Source of the DNA: Cardinalis cardinalis
Taxonomy: Eukaryota > Chordata > Aves > Passeriformes > Cardinalidae
Assembly: GCA_014549065.1 (NCBI GenBank)
Contig: JACDOX010000134.1
Coordinates: forward strand, 180,972 to 244,971
Direction: 5' to 3'
DNA length: 64,000 nt
Shown in pieces: positions 35,452 to 47,445 of the stretch (position 1 is its first letter; each line of letters begins with the position of its first letter). The translations under genes and the position numbers were made by a program. The notes under the pieces are model-generated. The model searched no databases. It saw only the letters and a program-made list of their open reading frames with translations, and was not told where the DNA came from.

Positions 35452-36667
35452 TACTCTTCCCAGGATACCTGTCCCTGCTTCCATGGCCTGTGCATTTCCT
35501 TCTTGCCCTTTGGGGTAAGGAGATGTTGACTCATCCATGTTTCTCTCTTGCCTTCCTTTCCTGATTTCTTACACCTGTGCAGCAAGACCTCCTGCATTTT
35601 AAGGAAAGCTCAGCCAGCTCTCTTCTAGCTACTAAAAATGACTTTGGAGGTCGCTTTCGGGACAATGTCATGTAACAAATCNGCCCATCATCCCATTTCT
35701 GGGTGTGATAAACACTGAGTGCTCAAGGAAAATGTATACCAAGCAGGAATATTGTTGCTTTTTAATGTCTTCTTCATGTGCATTTAGCAGCAGAGACTTC
35801 CTGAGCTAACAATAGTATGTGGAGTGTAGAAGTAAATCTTGTTNAGAACATCGCCCATTAAATCAGTCAAACTTTTGAAACCTTCTGGTAATACTGCTGA
35901 TGTTTGTATGTATGAACACCTTCAAAATCTAGAAAACTGTGTGTGAATTCAAGGTCCTAAGTTCTAGAACTCCNGTGTTGCTGGGTTTACATCCTGCTTG
36001 TTGCACTCAATTCAATTGCTTCAGATTTAATTGACTGAAATTACTTTTCTTCAAATTCTTCAGAAGTTTGCTGCAGCTCAGATTCAATTAAAGTTCCTCC
36101 TACTACCATTCCCCTGTGTACCAGCTTTATAGACATATCTGTCAATATAAAACATTGCAGAGGAACATCTTTTTTACATGTATGCAAAATACTTTCTGCT
36201 TTGCCTTTCAACTTTCTGTTTAATAATATTAATAATAANATTAATATGAGTTTCTACTTAGGTTTTCAAATTGACCCTGGTGGGTTTTTCAACTCAAATG
36301 TTATTAGCAACCCAAACAAGTTGAGTCATGACTGAATTTTCTCATGCATAAGTAATAACTTACCAGTTGCCATTGCAAACACACTGCTTTTCAAATAATT
36401 AAAACACTTTTCAGACAATTCAAGATTACAGATGAGGAGAGATTGTAGACTAAGAATATGGCTTCAATTTCAAGGAAATACTTCTGTATGTACATGAAAC
36501 ATTGTTCATGTATCATATTTATCAATATGATAGACCTGACAGTCCTTTTGGTTTTCTTTGGAGAAACATATTTTTAAACTCAGTTGATGTTCTTTTTTTG
36601 TAATAAATCAATCCTCAAACTCACACCTTTTCTACTATATAATGTACCCCATACCACAATGGGCCTT

Positions 36668-36703
36668 GTATATACACACACATATATATGTATATATACA
36701 CAG
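36668..36703. repeat. (TA)n/(CA)n microsatellite
   Basis: TATATACACACACATATATATGTATATATACAC-type alternating purine-pyrimidine sequence, which could adopt a non-B form. Confidence 0.85.
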
Positions 36704-39700
36704 AAAGAGAGCTATGCCCATAATGAAAAATATAAAACTGAAATTTACTTCCTGGATTTAGCTTTATAGTATCTAAAGGAACAATATTATACTATAATAT
36801 AAACATCAAGTTATAGTTGATACGCTATTTCTAGGGTTTCCCTTAAAGAGATTCTCAATCTCCCCAACTGTTTTATCCATTTCCTTTTCCACATAAGATG
36901 TAAAAAGTTATAGTCTAAATTTTGAGCAAGCAATTATCACCTAAGCAAAGATTGAGTCAAAGGATGTGCCTCATCTGGCTGTATCATGATACTAGGACAC
37001 CATCCTCCCACTGTTTGACCTGAGTTTGGTGGGACTTAATTTTCCTCAGCTGAAGTCCTGAGAAGCCAGCAGGGACCCCTGAGCTCACTGATGCAGGTGT
37101 TGGAGAGGCCAAGGGCACAAGAGATGAGATCAGATGAGGTAGGGCAGGGTAAAGCCAGGGAGGAAAAACATACAAATGAGAAAAAAAAACTGCTGGGGAG
37201 AAAAAATAAAATGTGGTTTTCTAAAATGGTTTGGAAGAAGAGCCAGAAAGGACAAGCAATCAGATTTTAGAAGTATTTTGATTGGATTAATGGAGGCAAA
37301 GATAATAGGAAAATGCTGAGTGGGAGGAGATGACAAATAAGTAGTGTATGAAATAAGGAGAATCCGGACAAATGTAGACAAGTGTAATTTAAAATGTAAT
37401 TTATAAATTTATTTATCTGTGTTTCCATTAAGAACAGAATAAATGTACAACTAATGCGTCTGATAAAAGACAGTTCAAGCTAAATGAACATTTTCTATTT
37501 CCCACTCTGAAAAAGTTATTGAGTGATTTCATAGAATATGCTTAAGTGATTTTTGTAAGCAAATAAAAAATATGTATTTATGTTTCTATTTCTATGAAAT
37601 TTTTTGTTCCAAGAAAAAAGGTTATTTCTCTTTGTCCTTGAATGATAATATTTAGTAGAAATAATTTCCCCCTTATGTTTCTTGCCATTTTGTCAGAACT
37701 ATAAAAAGCAATGTAATTGGCAACAGNAAAACTTCCCCCTCTCTAGAGCACCACCAGCTCTTGCAATTATTTCACAACCACTGCAGTTCCCCTGCCGTGT
37801 GTCATTCTTGACTTAAAGTTATTCAGAAAAGCTATTAAGCACTACATAATTGTGAGCAAATTGATGGTAATAAAGACAAGATCAACCAACATGACTGAGA
37901 GGCTGGAGGGACTGATTTATGAGAAAAGATGAAAAGAGAGACAGTAAATATGTATAGCTTGGCCAAATGATTGCTGGAGGTGGAGAGCAGGATAAACATC
38001 AACAAGGACTCTATTTGAAAAATGTTGTCATCAGCAGGGGCCAAAAGCATCCGTGGTGTAACTCGACTCAAGTCAGCTTCAGTGGGGTTACCTTGGGGAT
38101 GAATTTGGCCATGAGTGAGTGAGAGTGAATGAGGAGCTGCTAAGGTAAGTCTGAAGCAATACAACTGAAAAACATGAGAAGATTTGGAGCAAAAAGAAAA
38201 GGTAACCTGTGTATTTTCAGTAAAATCTTACCAGTGAGATCTAGAAGACTAATGAATTAGTCAATGAATGAAGAGCACTTTGAAGATGAAAAACGCTGTT
38301 CAGCTTCAGCTAAGCATCATTTTTAAGAGTAGAGCTGAGTAAATAATTTTTACTGAGTTATGCATTCAACTAGTTTGATTTTTAGAGGCATCTGTGGCAA
38401 ATAGAGGCTCAATACATGGGTGAATCACATAAGTTTAGGGGCTACATTTTACCAGACTCCCTTGCANCTCCCATCAGAAATATTTCTTTAGATAAAAAAC
38501 ACACAAAATGTATGTTCAGGTACACATGAACAAGCACACGCTAAGAAAGAAGATTGAGAAATTCTAGCAAGACTGTGCAGGTTTTTCAACATGGAAGCTG
38601 GCATAACAAATTTACAGGAGGCCTATTTCTGCCACTTCCCTTCATGGCCTGCCTCACTTTCTTTTACTGACTCAGTTTCCAAGGAATCATGTTATCCAGC
38701 AGAATTAACAATCACAAAAATCTATCCTTTGGTAATTTTTATTTCACACATGTAAATTCATAGGTGGATTCTGGTGCTGTAAATACATTCCTCTGCTAGA
38801 ATTGAGTTGTGTCGATTGTAAGTATGAGCTTAATCACAGACATCAGAGCCAGAAGAAAAGACTGAGTAACCATTACACTTACTTACCTCTTCAGAGCTCT
38901 CCCCAGTTCAACTCTAACTTTTTTGGATTGGTCCATCTTGGACAGATCTAAGTTTTCACCCTTGGGGAGTAAAACACAATTCTTTCCAAAACTAAAAAAA
39001 ATCTTACCTTACCTCCTTTCTAAACTACTGGTATAGGGAAAAAAAATGAAACAACAAAAACCCTGATAATTTTTTTAGAGATTTGAGCAGTTTCATCTTT
39101 ANATTTTGTAACTTTTCTGGAGCAGGGTCAATCTCTTAGTGTAACTCATTNCAGACAATAGCTGTCATCTCATTTGCAATGTTATTAAGCCATCATAATT
39201 TGGGTAAAACCAGTAAAATGTGTGTGATTTCTGCAATAAAAAACACAAGGCCAAAGCCATGACATAATTCATCACCGAACAATCTGCCTAATGCTGGACA
39301 AACACAAAAAAAAAAGAATTTGTCTACAAATTACTAAACAAGTAATTTGCTCTCAGATGTCACTTCAGATACAGAAACAGGTGAAGAGGACAGGAAAAGT
39401 GTTTTTAGCAATAAAAGCAGACAAACACTTCAGATCAAGTATTTTTGAGAGGCAAGGTTGAGTGATAATATGTATGTGTATACATATTTGCATGTAAATA
39501 TTCATGTGAGACAGAAAGGGAAAAAAAAAAAGTAAAAAGATATGTTTGTCAGGAATTGTNTGGGTTTTTTTCTGGTTCTGTGACCTGATAGGGAAGTCTT
39601 ACTAATTTAGCTATTTAGAAATACTACTTCTAACAAGGAATTTACTTAAAGATTGTGAAACTTTTTTTTTTATAATTCTATTCCTGACCAATNAAGCAAA

Positions 39701-40244
39701 CTAAAATACTGAAGCTGAACTAGTATAAGAGAAATGGAAAATAATCTAAAAGTATGCTAAGCATTTATTGCTTACAATCACCATTAAAACTGACATAAGT
39801 AAACAAAGCATNTATGACCTTATATTCAAATGTAAATGCTTCATGCTCAGGATGTAGTAAAAGTTACAACAAAGTAATCAAACTATCCACTNAAACAAGG
39901 GAATTTTGTTCCTATAACAAACCAAGTTCAGTAAAAAGAAACTGTGTCCTTTAGGGTAACATAGGGAGATATTTTTTAAAAACATTCTGAAAGAACTGGT
40001 ATAGGTGGTAGGAATGTACTAAAGAACATAATTTGCCAACCACCCTCTCCTCCCCCAAAAATATCCCAACATTTTAAATGGTGTATAAGTNCAGCTGACC
40101 CTTATTCCACATTTCACTGTGGAAGTGACAGTCCATAGCTAAGAAGAAATTAATAGAAGCGAATTTTTTCATTTGTTCAGTGCTTTTCTTTTTTTTTTTC
40201 TTTTAGCAGATGGAAAAATCCAGTTGAGCAAGTTTGTGTGCATG

Positions 40245-40312
40245 TATTAATAATATATTATTACAGATATTATTATATTAATTATTACTAATAACAATTT
40301 ATTATCAAGGAT
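40245..40312. repeat. (ATT)n/(TAA)n palindromic AT-rich repeat
   Basis: Repeated TAATA and ATTATT words on both sides of a short centre make much of this 68-base stretch self-complementary. It contains almost no G or C. Confidence 0.7.
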
Positions 40313-40639
40313 GATTGCTAAGCATGTAATACTACCTCTTTTTAATGTCCTGAGTAGGCATTGTTTAGCTAAACCATATTTTATGTTACTGATCTAAGAG
40401 GAAAAATACATATCATGGGTAGCATTAACTCAGGACAACTTTTCTCCCCCTTGAAGTGACCTAAACGGCCCAAATGACAGAGAGCTTCAGAATTTCCCAT
40501 TCACTCATGTCCTAGATTATAATTTCCCCTTCCTCCCAGACCAGATAAATTACAGATTATGGTTGGTTTTTTTTTTTTGGTTTGAATACAGTGTCATCTT
40601 CAAGCATTCCATCCATTTCTNTTGATTGCACTGATCAGC

Positions 40640-41180
40640 TTTACAGCAGTGTCTACACATTTATTAAGTACAAGTGTCATTAAGCACATTGGTGCATATC
40701 ATGCAGTGTAATTAAGATACCAAATCAGGCTAAACAGATGTCCTCTTCTGAGCCTGCTTTCCTCAATCTCTTTCCACAGAGAGGCACAGATTCAGCTGCC
40801 CTGCCCTGCACACCCCACCTGTGCCGGAGCTATTTCTGACGCCTCCCGCCTTTCTTCTCAGACTCCTGTTCTGAGGAAGCCTCCAAACTGGCCACTTGTC
40901 AGAGTGATACGAATGCATTTTGACATCAGCAGGACACAGAGACTGGGGTCATTTCCCTTGGCTTTTCCAATTACACAGCTTGCTGCAAGGAGCTGAATCA
41001 ACCATGAATGTCATTCTGCTCGTACTGGCCGGGAGGGTGCTCTCTGTTCGGCCCTTGGCATTTAACCATGTTGAATTATGAATGTGCTACCAATATCACT
41101 GTTTGCCTTGGAGCTGGAAAGAATGAATCACAGGGAACTTTTTTTAATTAGATTTTAAAGCGGACCATGCAATTTTTACC
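40640..41180. other. Candidate conserved non-coding element
   Basis: This block has distinctly higher complexity and GC than its AT-rich surroundings and no repeat identity. It includes a homeodomain-like GTAATTAAG near 40707 and an octamer-like ATGAATGT near 41003. It is followed by a TTTTTTTAATTAGATTTTAAAG stretch. No frame is convincing. Regulatory or ancient unrecognised repeat are both possible. Confidence 0.25.
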
Positions 41181-41564
41181 CCCACCAATGCCTTTTATTT
41201 TTTCCTCTTTTTCCTTTTTTTTTTTCCTTTAGCAAAGTTTATTCACTAAGTCCAAGTCGTCTAAAGATTGGTTGGATAATAAGAAATAACATTTGTTCAC
41301 TGTAAAAACCTGCCATAATATGCTGTGCCACTATCTGAACATGTCCTGTTTTTTATCTTACTTTAGACAAAAGTTGGAAGAGAAGCCAGGGAAAGTCCTG
41401 TATAATCAAATGGCTGATATTTCNCTATACCTATCTCTAAAAAAGAAACTGTAGCAAAACTTGCGTAATATCATTTTATAAGATAAGATGCCTCAGACAA
41501 TGATAGAGGGGATAAAGAAGATATTAAAACTGTCTACATCTATATAAGGAGTTGAAATCTGAAT

Positions 41565-41685
41565 TATTTTATTTTATTTTATTTTCGTTCTTTTGTGTCT
41601 AGCAGACTAATCCCCTCTCAAAAAAAAAACAAAGCTAGAATAAAAACAAAAAACAAGCAAACCCCCCCCCACACACAAACAAATA
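41565..41685. repeat. (TTTTA)n then A/C-rich low-complexity sequence
   Basis: Four TTTTA-type units at 41565-41585 are followed, after a short spacer, by an A/C-rich block with a run of nine C and CACACACAAAC near 41660-41680. Confidence 0.75.
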
Positions 41686-42611
41686 AAATCCACAGTAATG
41701 AAAAAAAAGTTAAAAATCCTGATGTCTGGTTATTTACCTGCAGACACGGCAAACTTCTTGAAATATCTTCCCAGCTAACATCTTCTTGGTAATGGGTAAT
41801 GTCATTATGAAAAAGGGGTNAATTGCAGAAATGAAGCTAGATTCACTCCATCTAACATTAGGCATATAAGAGAAGTTCAAGTTAAGAGCATAATTTNTGT
41901 AGGTCTCCTTGGTGGTGAACACTGAGAGCAAAACAATTTCAAGATGACATTTTAGGTGACAGGTAAGAGAAATCAATATTAAGACATCCCAATCTCACTC
42001 CATGACTATGCAGTGAGTCTAGGGAAAAAAAAAACCCATACCACTTATATATTTAATTTAGACAACTGAGTAGTGTGGCTAAAAGTCATCTTTTAGAGGT
42101 GAGTCTAAATATCTCTTTTATTTGTTTTTCAATTTCCATCTTTTCAACTACCAAAAGACTTGTTATTGTCCCAAATTGTGATAATTTCCTCAACTGACTG
42201 AGATTCCTGTGAGTTAATTCTATAAGCACATATAACAGAAATTGACAGGTTTTTTTCAATGAATAAAAATAACCACTGAACATTTAAAACAATTTGGGGA
42301 TTAGAACACTTCAAAGATTGAANGGATTTCTAATTTATTACTAGCATTAAACCAAAAATTACCTGTGACTTTTTAATCTATATATCTCTAGTGTACCAGG
42401 GTCCTGTAAATAATTTATTTTTAATTAGAAAAAAAAATACTATATAAAATAAAGTCACCTCAATGAGATGCTGCTGCTCTTTTGATCTTCTCTTCTAATT
42501 TGCTTTTTCTGTCTGCAAGTCCCTAGAGTAATTTGTTTTTTGTTTCCCCTCAGTGCCTCTGATGAACTTAATCCAGTAAAGACATAACTTCTGAAGGCCT
42601 TCTACCTTTCA

Positions 42612-42677
42612 TTAGATTAAGATTAATTAAGATAAAGATTAAGATGAAGATTAAGATTAAGANGAAGATTAAGATTA
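42612..42677. repeat. Imperfect (GATTAA)n hexamer array
   Basis: About eleven hexamer-length units (GATTAA, GATAAA, GATGAA, GANGAA) cover 65 bases. The minus strand would read as alternating asparagine and leucine. The unit is not a telomere repeat. Confidence 0.85.
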
Positions 42678-43043
42678 GTACCTACAAGAATCTCCCAGAG
42701 ATTTGGGAAGTGGCTTTGTGTAGTACATTCAGGAAAAACATTGGATGAAGGTCTGAAAACAGTGAGGTGGAAGAAAAAACCAGAAAAGTGAACGAAACTG
42801 TGACTTGACTTTTGCACGATTAAGTTCACTTGCTGGTTCTTGAAAAGATTAAATATTTTACTGAGTATAAATAAATGTTCTCATTGTTTCCCACCCAATT
42901 TATAACTCACACACATATCCTTTTCCTGATAAAACAGAAGGCTATAAAAATCTATGCAGTTTAACTCCATAAATGACCATTGCTGCACACATGCACACCA
43001 CCTATTAGAACAGGAATGGGGAATATGGGTGGGGAAATGCCAC

Positions 43044-43072
43044 ATATACATACATATACATATATATTTTTT
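43044..43072. repeat. (TACA)n/(TATA)n microsatellite
   Basis: ATATACATACATATACATATATA-type repeat. Confidence 0.8.
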
Positions 43073-44448
43073 TTCCAGATTCTCAAACAATAATCAAATC
43101 TATATTCCATTTTAGAGGTTTTAATTTTTTTTGTATATTATAAGCTTACTTAAGCAGATTCTGAAAATAATAAAGTAAATATGAAACATAAAAAGTCTAC
43201 TTTCAAAATTGCCAAATGATTTCATTTGCAATAAACAAATACTTGTCCTGAAATATTTTGCACAAAATGTCTCTGCTATAGCATAGAATAATTGTTTTTT
43301 ACTTTGTAGAAACACATTTTGGGAAAAAACCAGAACCAAAACAAAACACAAAACCACCATGTTTAAATTAAGAAACACCCCAAATTAATGAAAGTTATGA
43401 CTATGAACACTTTGAAAAAATGACAAGAAATATATATTAAGAAATCTTAAAAGTGAATCACCAATATCTAGCGATTTTCTTTTGTTTATCCCAAGTAAAA
43501 TGAATATTTCTCAGCTGTAATTTAGCCCTCTACTGTCAGAAAACCGTGTCAAAACCTTCTGAAAATTAACAAGCATTTTTGGAAGAAATTCTGTTAAATG
43601 TATAAACTTCCTTCGAGACACAGGGTTATATTTAGAGCAGTACCTTGTACACTTATATGGGGAGTGGAAAACATTTCTGATTTCTGACCAACCAGTTAGG
43701 AGGTTTTATCCCACGTGAGTGATACAGTCTGATGGGTAAGGACCAGGACAGCATCCATGGCTCCCACCTCACAGCAGCTGATCATTCCCACTCTGCCATT
43801 CCTGGTGTGGTCACTAAGTACAGCCTGAAGCCCCCGCACTGGAAAAGAAGGACATGTTCCAGCTACTCTCTGACGGGAAGAGGGATACACAGTCCATTCA
43901 TTGCCCTTGAGGACACAAATCAAATTCACTTCAACTATTCCTCCCCAAAGCATGTTTCAGACAAAACACGCCACAAAATATAAAGCAAAACCTCTAGTCA
44001 GAGTTGATGAGCATTTCTATGTAGAAGGTGGAAAAATGCCATTAATGTAAAACANGTCATGCACAGCACTGAAATGAGGTGAATTCTGAGTATTTGTATG
44101 TCAATCTCAAATATCTTTCATGATTTTAAAACTTACTACTGTTGAATTTCAAGCTGAGGCCTAAAGATACAGCTTTGCTCTTTTGGTCATCTGCACCATT
44201 GTATATATAACTTATTGTGAGGAATCACATCTAACATTCAGAGGTAATAATTCTAATAAATGGTATCTGGGACAAACTGTCAGTTACTTATTTGTACTGA
44301 AAATCACTTATTCACAAAAGGAATTTTCTGTTTCTGGGGTAGCTATTCTTGCCTAAGAAANNACNCTAAGTGTGATTAAGCATTTCATAATCTAGTATTT
44401 AAGAACATAAACCTAGTCTAGCCACATTTATGGATGTAGCTTTCTTAT

Positions 44449-44537
44449 TTGTTGTTGGTTTGGTCTGGTTTGTCTTGTTTGGTTTGGTTGTTTGTTTGTT
44501 TGTTGTTTTGTTTTGAGTTTTGTTTGTTTTTTTTCTT
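44449..44537. repeat. T/G-rich block with (GTTT)n
   Basis: TTGTTGG, GGTTTGGTT and four GTTT units (about 44486-44503), then TTTTG words. Low-complexity sequence with strong strand asymmetry. Confidence 0.85.
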
Positions 44538-45888
44538 TTCTCTTCAATTTTTAATGTGTCATTAACTGGATTGTGTTACTGTTCGTGGTCAGTGAGGGCA
44601 AATTCTTGTTAATGTGTTTCTGCTGGATACCTTACTATGAACATAAGTTCCTCAAGCTTTCCATCAAAATAATGAAGCAGCAAAAATGTTCTCATTTCCA
44701 GTTTGTGATACAAGACACTCACTCTCTGAGACTACACAGAAAAAATTGGCATTCCCACCCACCAAAGCTTGGTTTAGAGCTTACTGAAATCTTTAAAGAT
44801 TTGCTTTACTTGGAGGACTTAAAAAAAAGTGAGGATACAGAAATACCTTACAGAAATTAAAAAAAAAATAGAATAAAGTATATTAGAATGTTAGAATAAA
44901 TAGAACTAGAAATACAAAACACTTTCATTATCATTTATGTTTATCTAACTGCAATACTGTGGAAAGGATGCGTTGCCATTTTACGCCTTTGTTTTCATTT
45001 AGTTATGTAACTGATGTTATATTTAATTATCTCACTGTCACACATTCAGTGGTAAGGATTACTGCTTAAATGTCAGTCTTTGTTTTTCAGTATTATTATT
45101 ATTACTTGTGTTTTCTTTAAAATTCAATTTTTTTCATGGTTTCTTTGTTACTAATTCTAATTAATTCTGTTTTTAATTTCTTCAGGAAAATGACATAAAT
45201 TATAAGGAGTTTGTAATTTTTATAAGTTTGACTGAAATTCATCCTCTGATTGCTTACAACTCTTATGAGGCCATTCTTACCTGATCATTGGAGCATAGTA
45301 TTCTCTCACCTTGAATGAATCTGAACTTGTTTTANACATTCTGTAAATGAAAGCTTTGAATGAAGAATTAGGTCTGCTTACAGCCACAANTATGAACTAC
45401 AAATATTTAATAATATCTTGAAAAGGAAACATTCAGCTTACTAAAAAACTCTGAAAATTCTAGAGGCTGGGGTAGATTTCAGTGACCATGTCACACAAAT
45501 CTTTCCAAAGTGATTTGAAATAATTTTGAGAAGTTATGTTACACAAAAATATGCTTATGAAAAGGTAATTGCAAATACATTAATTCTTACAAACAATAAA
45601 TAGAAGTATAAATGTCTTGCTGGATCAGGTTGGTGTGATTTACTCCCTTAACCCATGTCCTAGAACAGCCTTTCTGTTTGGATTCTGATGAAGACAACAA
45701 ATTCTCAGTTTCCTCTCTGTGTATTAGTTGGATCAGGAGCTCTGTCCTGGGAGCTGCAAACAAAGCATAGATGGATTTCTTTCACAAAATGTGTGGCAGC
45801 AACCAACAACCCCTGATCCACCACCCAGTCTGAGCCTCTCCCTTGCACCACTGACCTCTTTTCAGATGTTAATTGGGACCACACCATA

Positions 45889-46642
45889 ATATCATAGAAT
45901 ATGCCAAATTGAAAGGGACCCATCATGATCCTCAAACTACACCCCTGGCTCTGCAATCTCAGCCTCAATAATCCCACCCTGTGCCTGAGGGCACTGCCCA
46001 AACCCTCCTTGAACTCTGCCAGCCTTGGTGCTGCCCTGGTGAGCCTGTTAAGTGCCCAGCCACCCTCTGGATGAGGAACCTTTCCTGATATCCAGTCTAA
46101 ACCNGCCCTGACTCACTGCAGACCCTTGTCTTAGGTCCTGTCAATGGTCACAGAGATCAGTGTCTGCCCCTCCTCTTGCCCTCACAAGGAATTGTAGACT
46201 ATGATAAAATCTCCTCCAGGATGAAGAGACCAAGTGCCTTCAGCCCCTCCTCACACAGATTACCTTCCAGNCGTTTCACCACCCTAGTTTCCCTTCTTTG
46301 GGCACTCTCTAAGAACTTCATAACCTTGTTATATTGTGGCATGCCAAGCTGCCCCCAGCACTCGAGGTGAGGCCACAGCAGAGCAGAACAGAGCAGAGCA
46401 GAGCAAACAAAAGCAGGACAATCCCCTCCCTTGCCCAGCTGGTGATGCTGGGCCTGTTGCCCCAGGACAGGGATGCCCCTCCTGGCTGCCAGGGCACTGC
46501 TGACTCAAGTTCCACTTGCCACTGACCAGGAACCCAGGTCCCTTTCCCTGCCTCTGCCTTCCAGCCTCTCANTGCCCAGTCTGTCCATACGTCCAGACTT
46601 GCCCCATCCCAGGTGCAGAATCTGTCACTTGTCTTTGTTAAA
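45889..46642 (-). mobile_element. CR1 LINE fragment, 3' region
   Basis: The plus strand begins ATCATAGAAT at 45891, the complement of the CR1 ATTCTATGAT terminus. It then follows the complement of the CR1 3' UTR and end of ORF2 in order: GAAAGGGACCC; CCTGTGCCTGAGGGCACTG; CTCCTTGAACTCTGCCAG; CCACCCTCTGGATGAGGAACC; GATCAGTG..TGCCCCTCCTCTTGCCCTCAC; CTCGAGGTGAGGCC; GGCTGCCAGGGCACTGCTGACTCA; CAGGTGCAGAATCTGTCACTTGTC. About 750 bases survive, broken by stops. A GCAGA expansion interrupts it near 46376-46405. Confidence 0.92.
46376..46405. repeat. (GCAGA)n-like expansion inside CR1
   Basis: GCAGAGCAGAACAGAGCAGAGCAGAGCA-type units replace what is normally a single GCAGAG site in this part of CR1. 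Confidence 0.75.
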
Positions 46643-47164
46643 ATAAAAACTTTGTTAAAATGAAAACCTGCTTGTCAAAACAGCTGCAGGAATGAGCAGA
46701 TGACTGTACTGTAGTGACATTCTTTCTTGGAGAGGACTCTCATGTATATCAGCTGGCTAGTCCATAAATTGGCAAATCTCTGCTTCAATTAGTGATTAAT
46801 TATTCTGTGCCCTGGAATGTCTTGAATAGGTCAGGACACCTGAGTGTCTCATTGCCTGAATATATTACACCTGAAAGGCAGTTGTTGAACAACCAGATGC
46901 TGTGACTGTATCACCTGAGACAGGCATCAATGCCTTGCATATTATTGTAATTTGAGAAACCATCATAACAGGGTGCTCAGCTGAGATAAATTCTCTTTTT
47001 TTAAGCATTCCAGCTTAAAAAGGTCAAGATTAACTGAAGTCTTAAACTGTTCAGAAANCTTGAAACAGCTTCAAAAATAATTTTAGCCTTTTTAGAGAAT
47101 TTTGTCATGACAGTTTGACACTACTTGTGTAAAAATTCTACTAGAGTAGCTTGATTTTGGATTT
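46643..47164. other. Unique non-coding sequence
   Basis: No gene is seen. The stretch 46700-46960 is of good complexity and could be conserved, but nothing more specific can be said. Confidence 0.45.
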
Positions 47165-47381
47165 NNNNNNNNNNNNNNNNNNNNNNNNNNNNNNNNNNNN
47201 NNNNNNNNNNNNNNNNNNNNNNNNNNNNNNNNNNNNNNNNNNNNNNNNNNNNNNNNNNNNNNNNNNNNNNNNNNNNNNNNNNNNNNNNNNNNNNNNNNNN
47301 NNNNNNNNNNNNNNNNNNNNNNNNNNNNNNNNNNNNNNNNNNNNNNNNNNNNNNNNNNNNNNNNNNNNNNNNNNNNNNNNN
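47165..47381. other. Assembly gap (217 N) at a TTCC microsatellite
   Basis: The N run ends directly in a TTCC repeat, so the gap most likely hides more of that repeat. Confidence 0.97.
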
Positions 47382-47445
47382 TTCCTTCCTTCCTTCCTTC
47401 CTTCCTTCCTTCCTTTCCTTCCTTTTCCTTTTCTTTTTTTTTTTG
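47382..47445. repeat. (TTCC)n microsatellite
   Basis: About eight TTCC units are followed by TTTCC/TTTTCC and a T-rich end. The true length is unknown because the left side is a gap. It is the same motif as the tract at 18822-19040. Confidence 0.9.

Larger units (their letters stand above)
33645..35625 (-). mobile_element. CR1 LINE copy, reverse-transcriptase region, interrupted
   Basis: On the minus strand the element runs from an upstream region near 35625 through reverse-transcriptase coding sequence to about 33645. At 34530-34656 the frame encodes VIYLDFCKAFDTVPTKILLSQL, with the conserved YLDF-KAFDTV of the LINE polymerase. After the LTR interruption, 33650-33889 encodes the continuation: the WI-NW-like stretch and the ECTL-KFADDTKLS-like block. 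The 35140-35620 part holds the upstream linker region known from avian CR1 copies. Stops, ambiguous bases and small indels break all frames, so it is dead. It contains a nested solo LTR and an inverted internal segment, both listed separately. Confidence 0.9.
35626..45888. other. Long unique stretch with simple repeats
   Basis: No gene or transposon is recognised in 10 kb. The largest frames (37835-38164 minus, 43696-43983 both strands, 44573-44860 plus) have no known domain. Simple repeats and one candidate conserved block are listed separately. Confidence 0.5.

Noticed and set aside
42612..42677. Possible interstitial telomeric repeat
   Set aside because: The unit is GATTAA, not TTAGGG or its complement.
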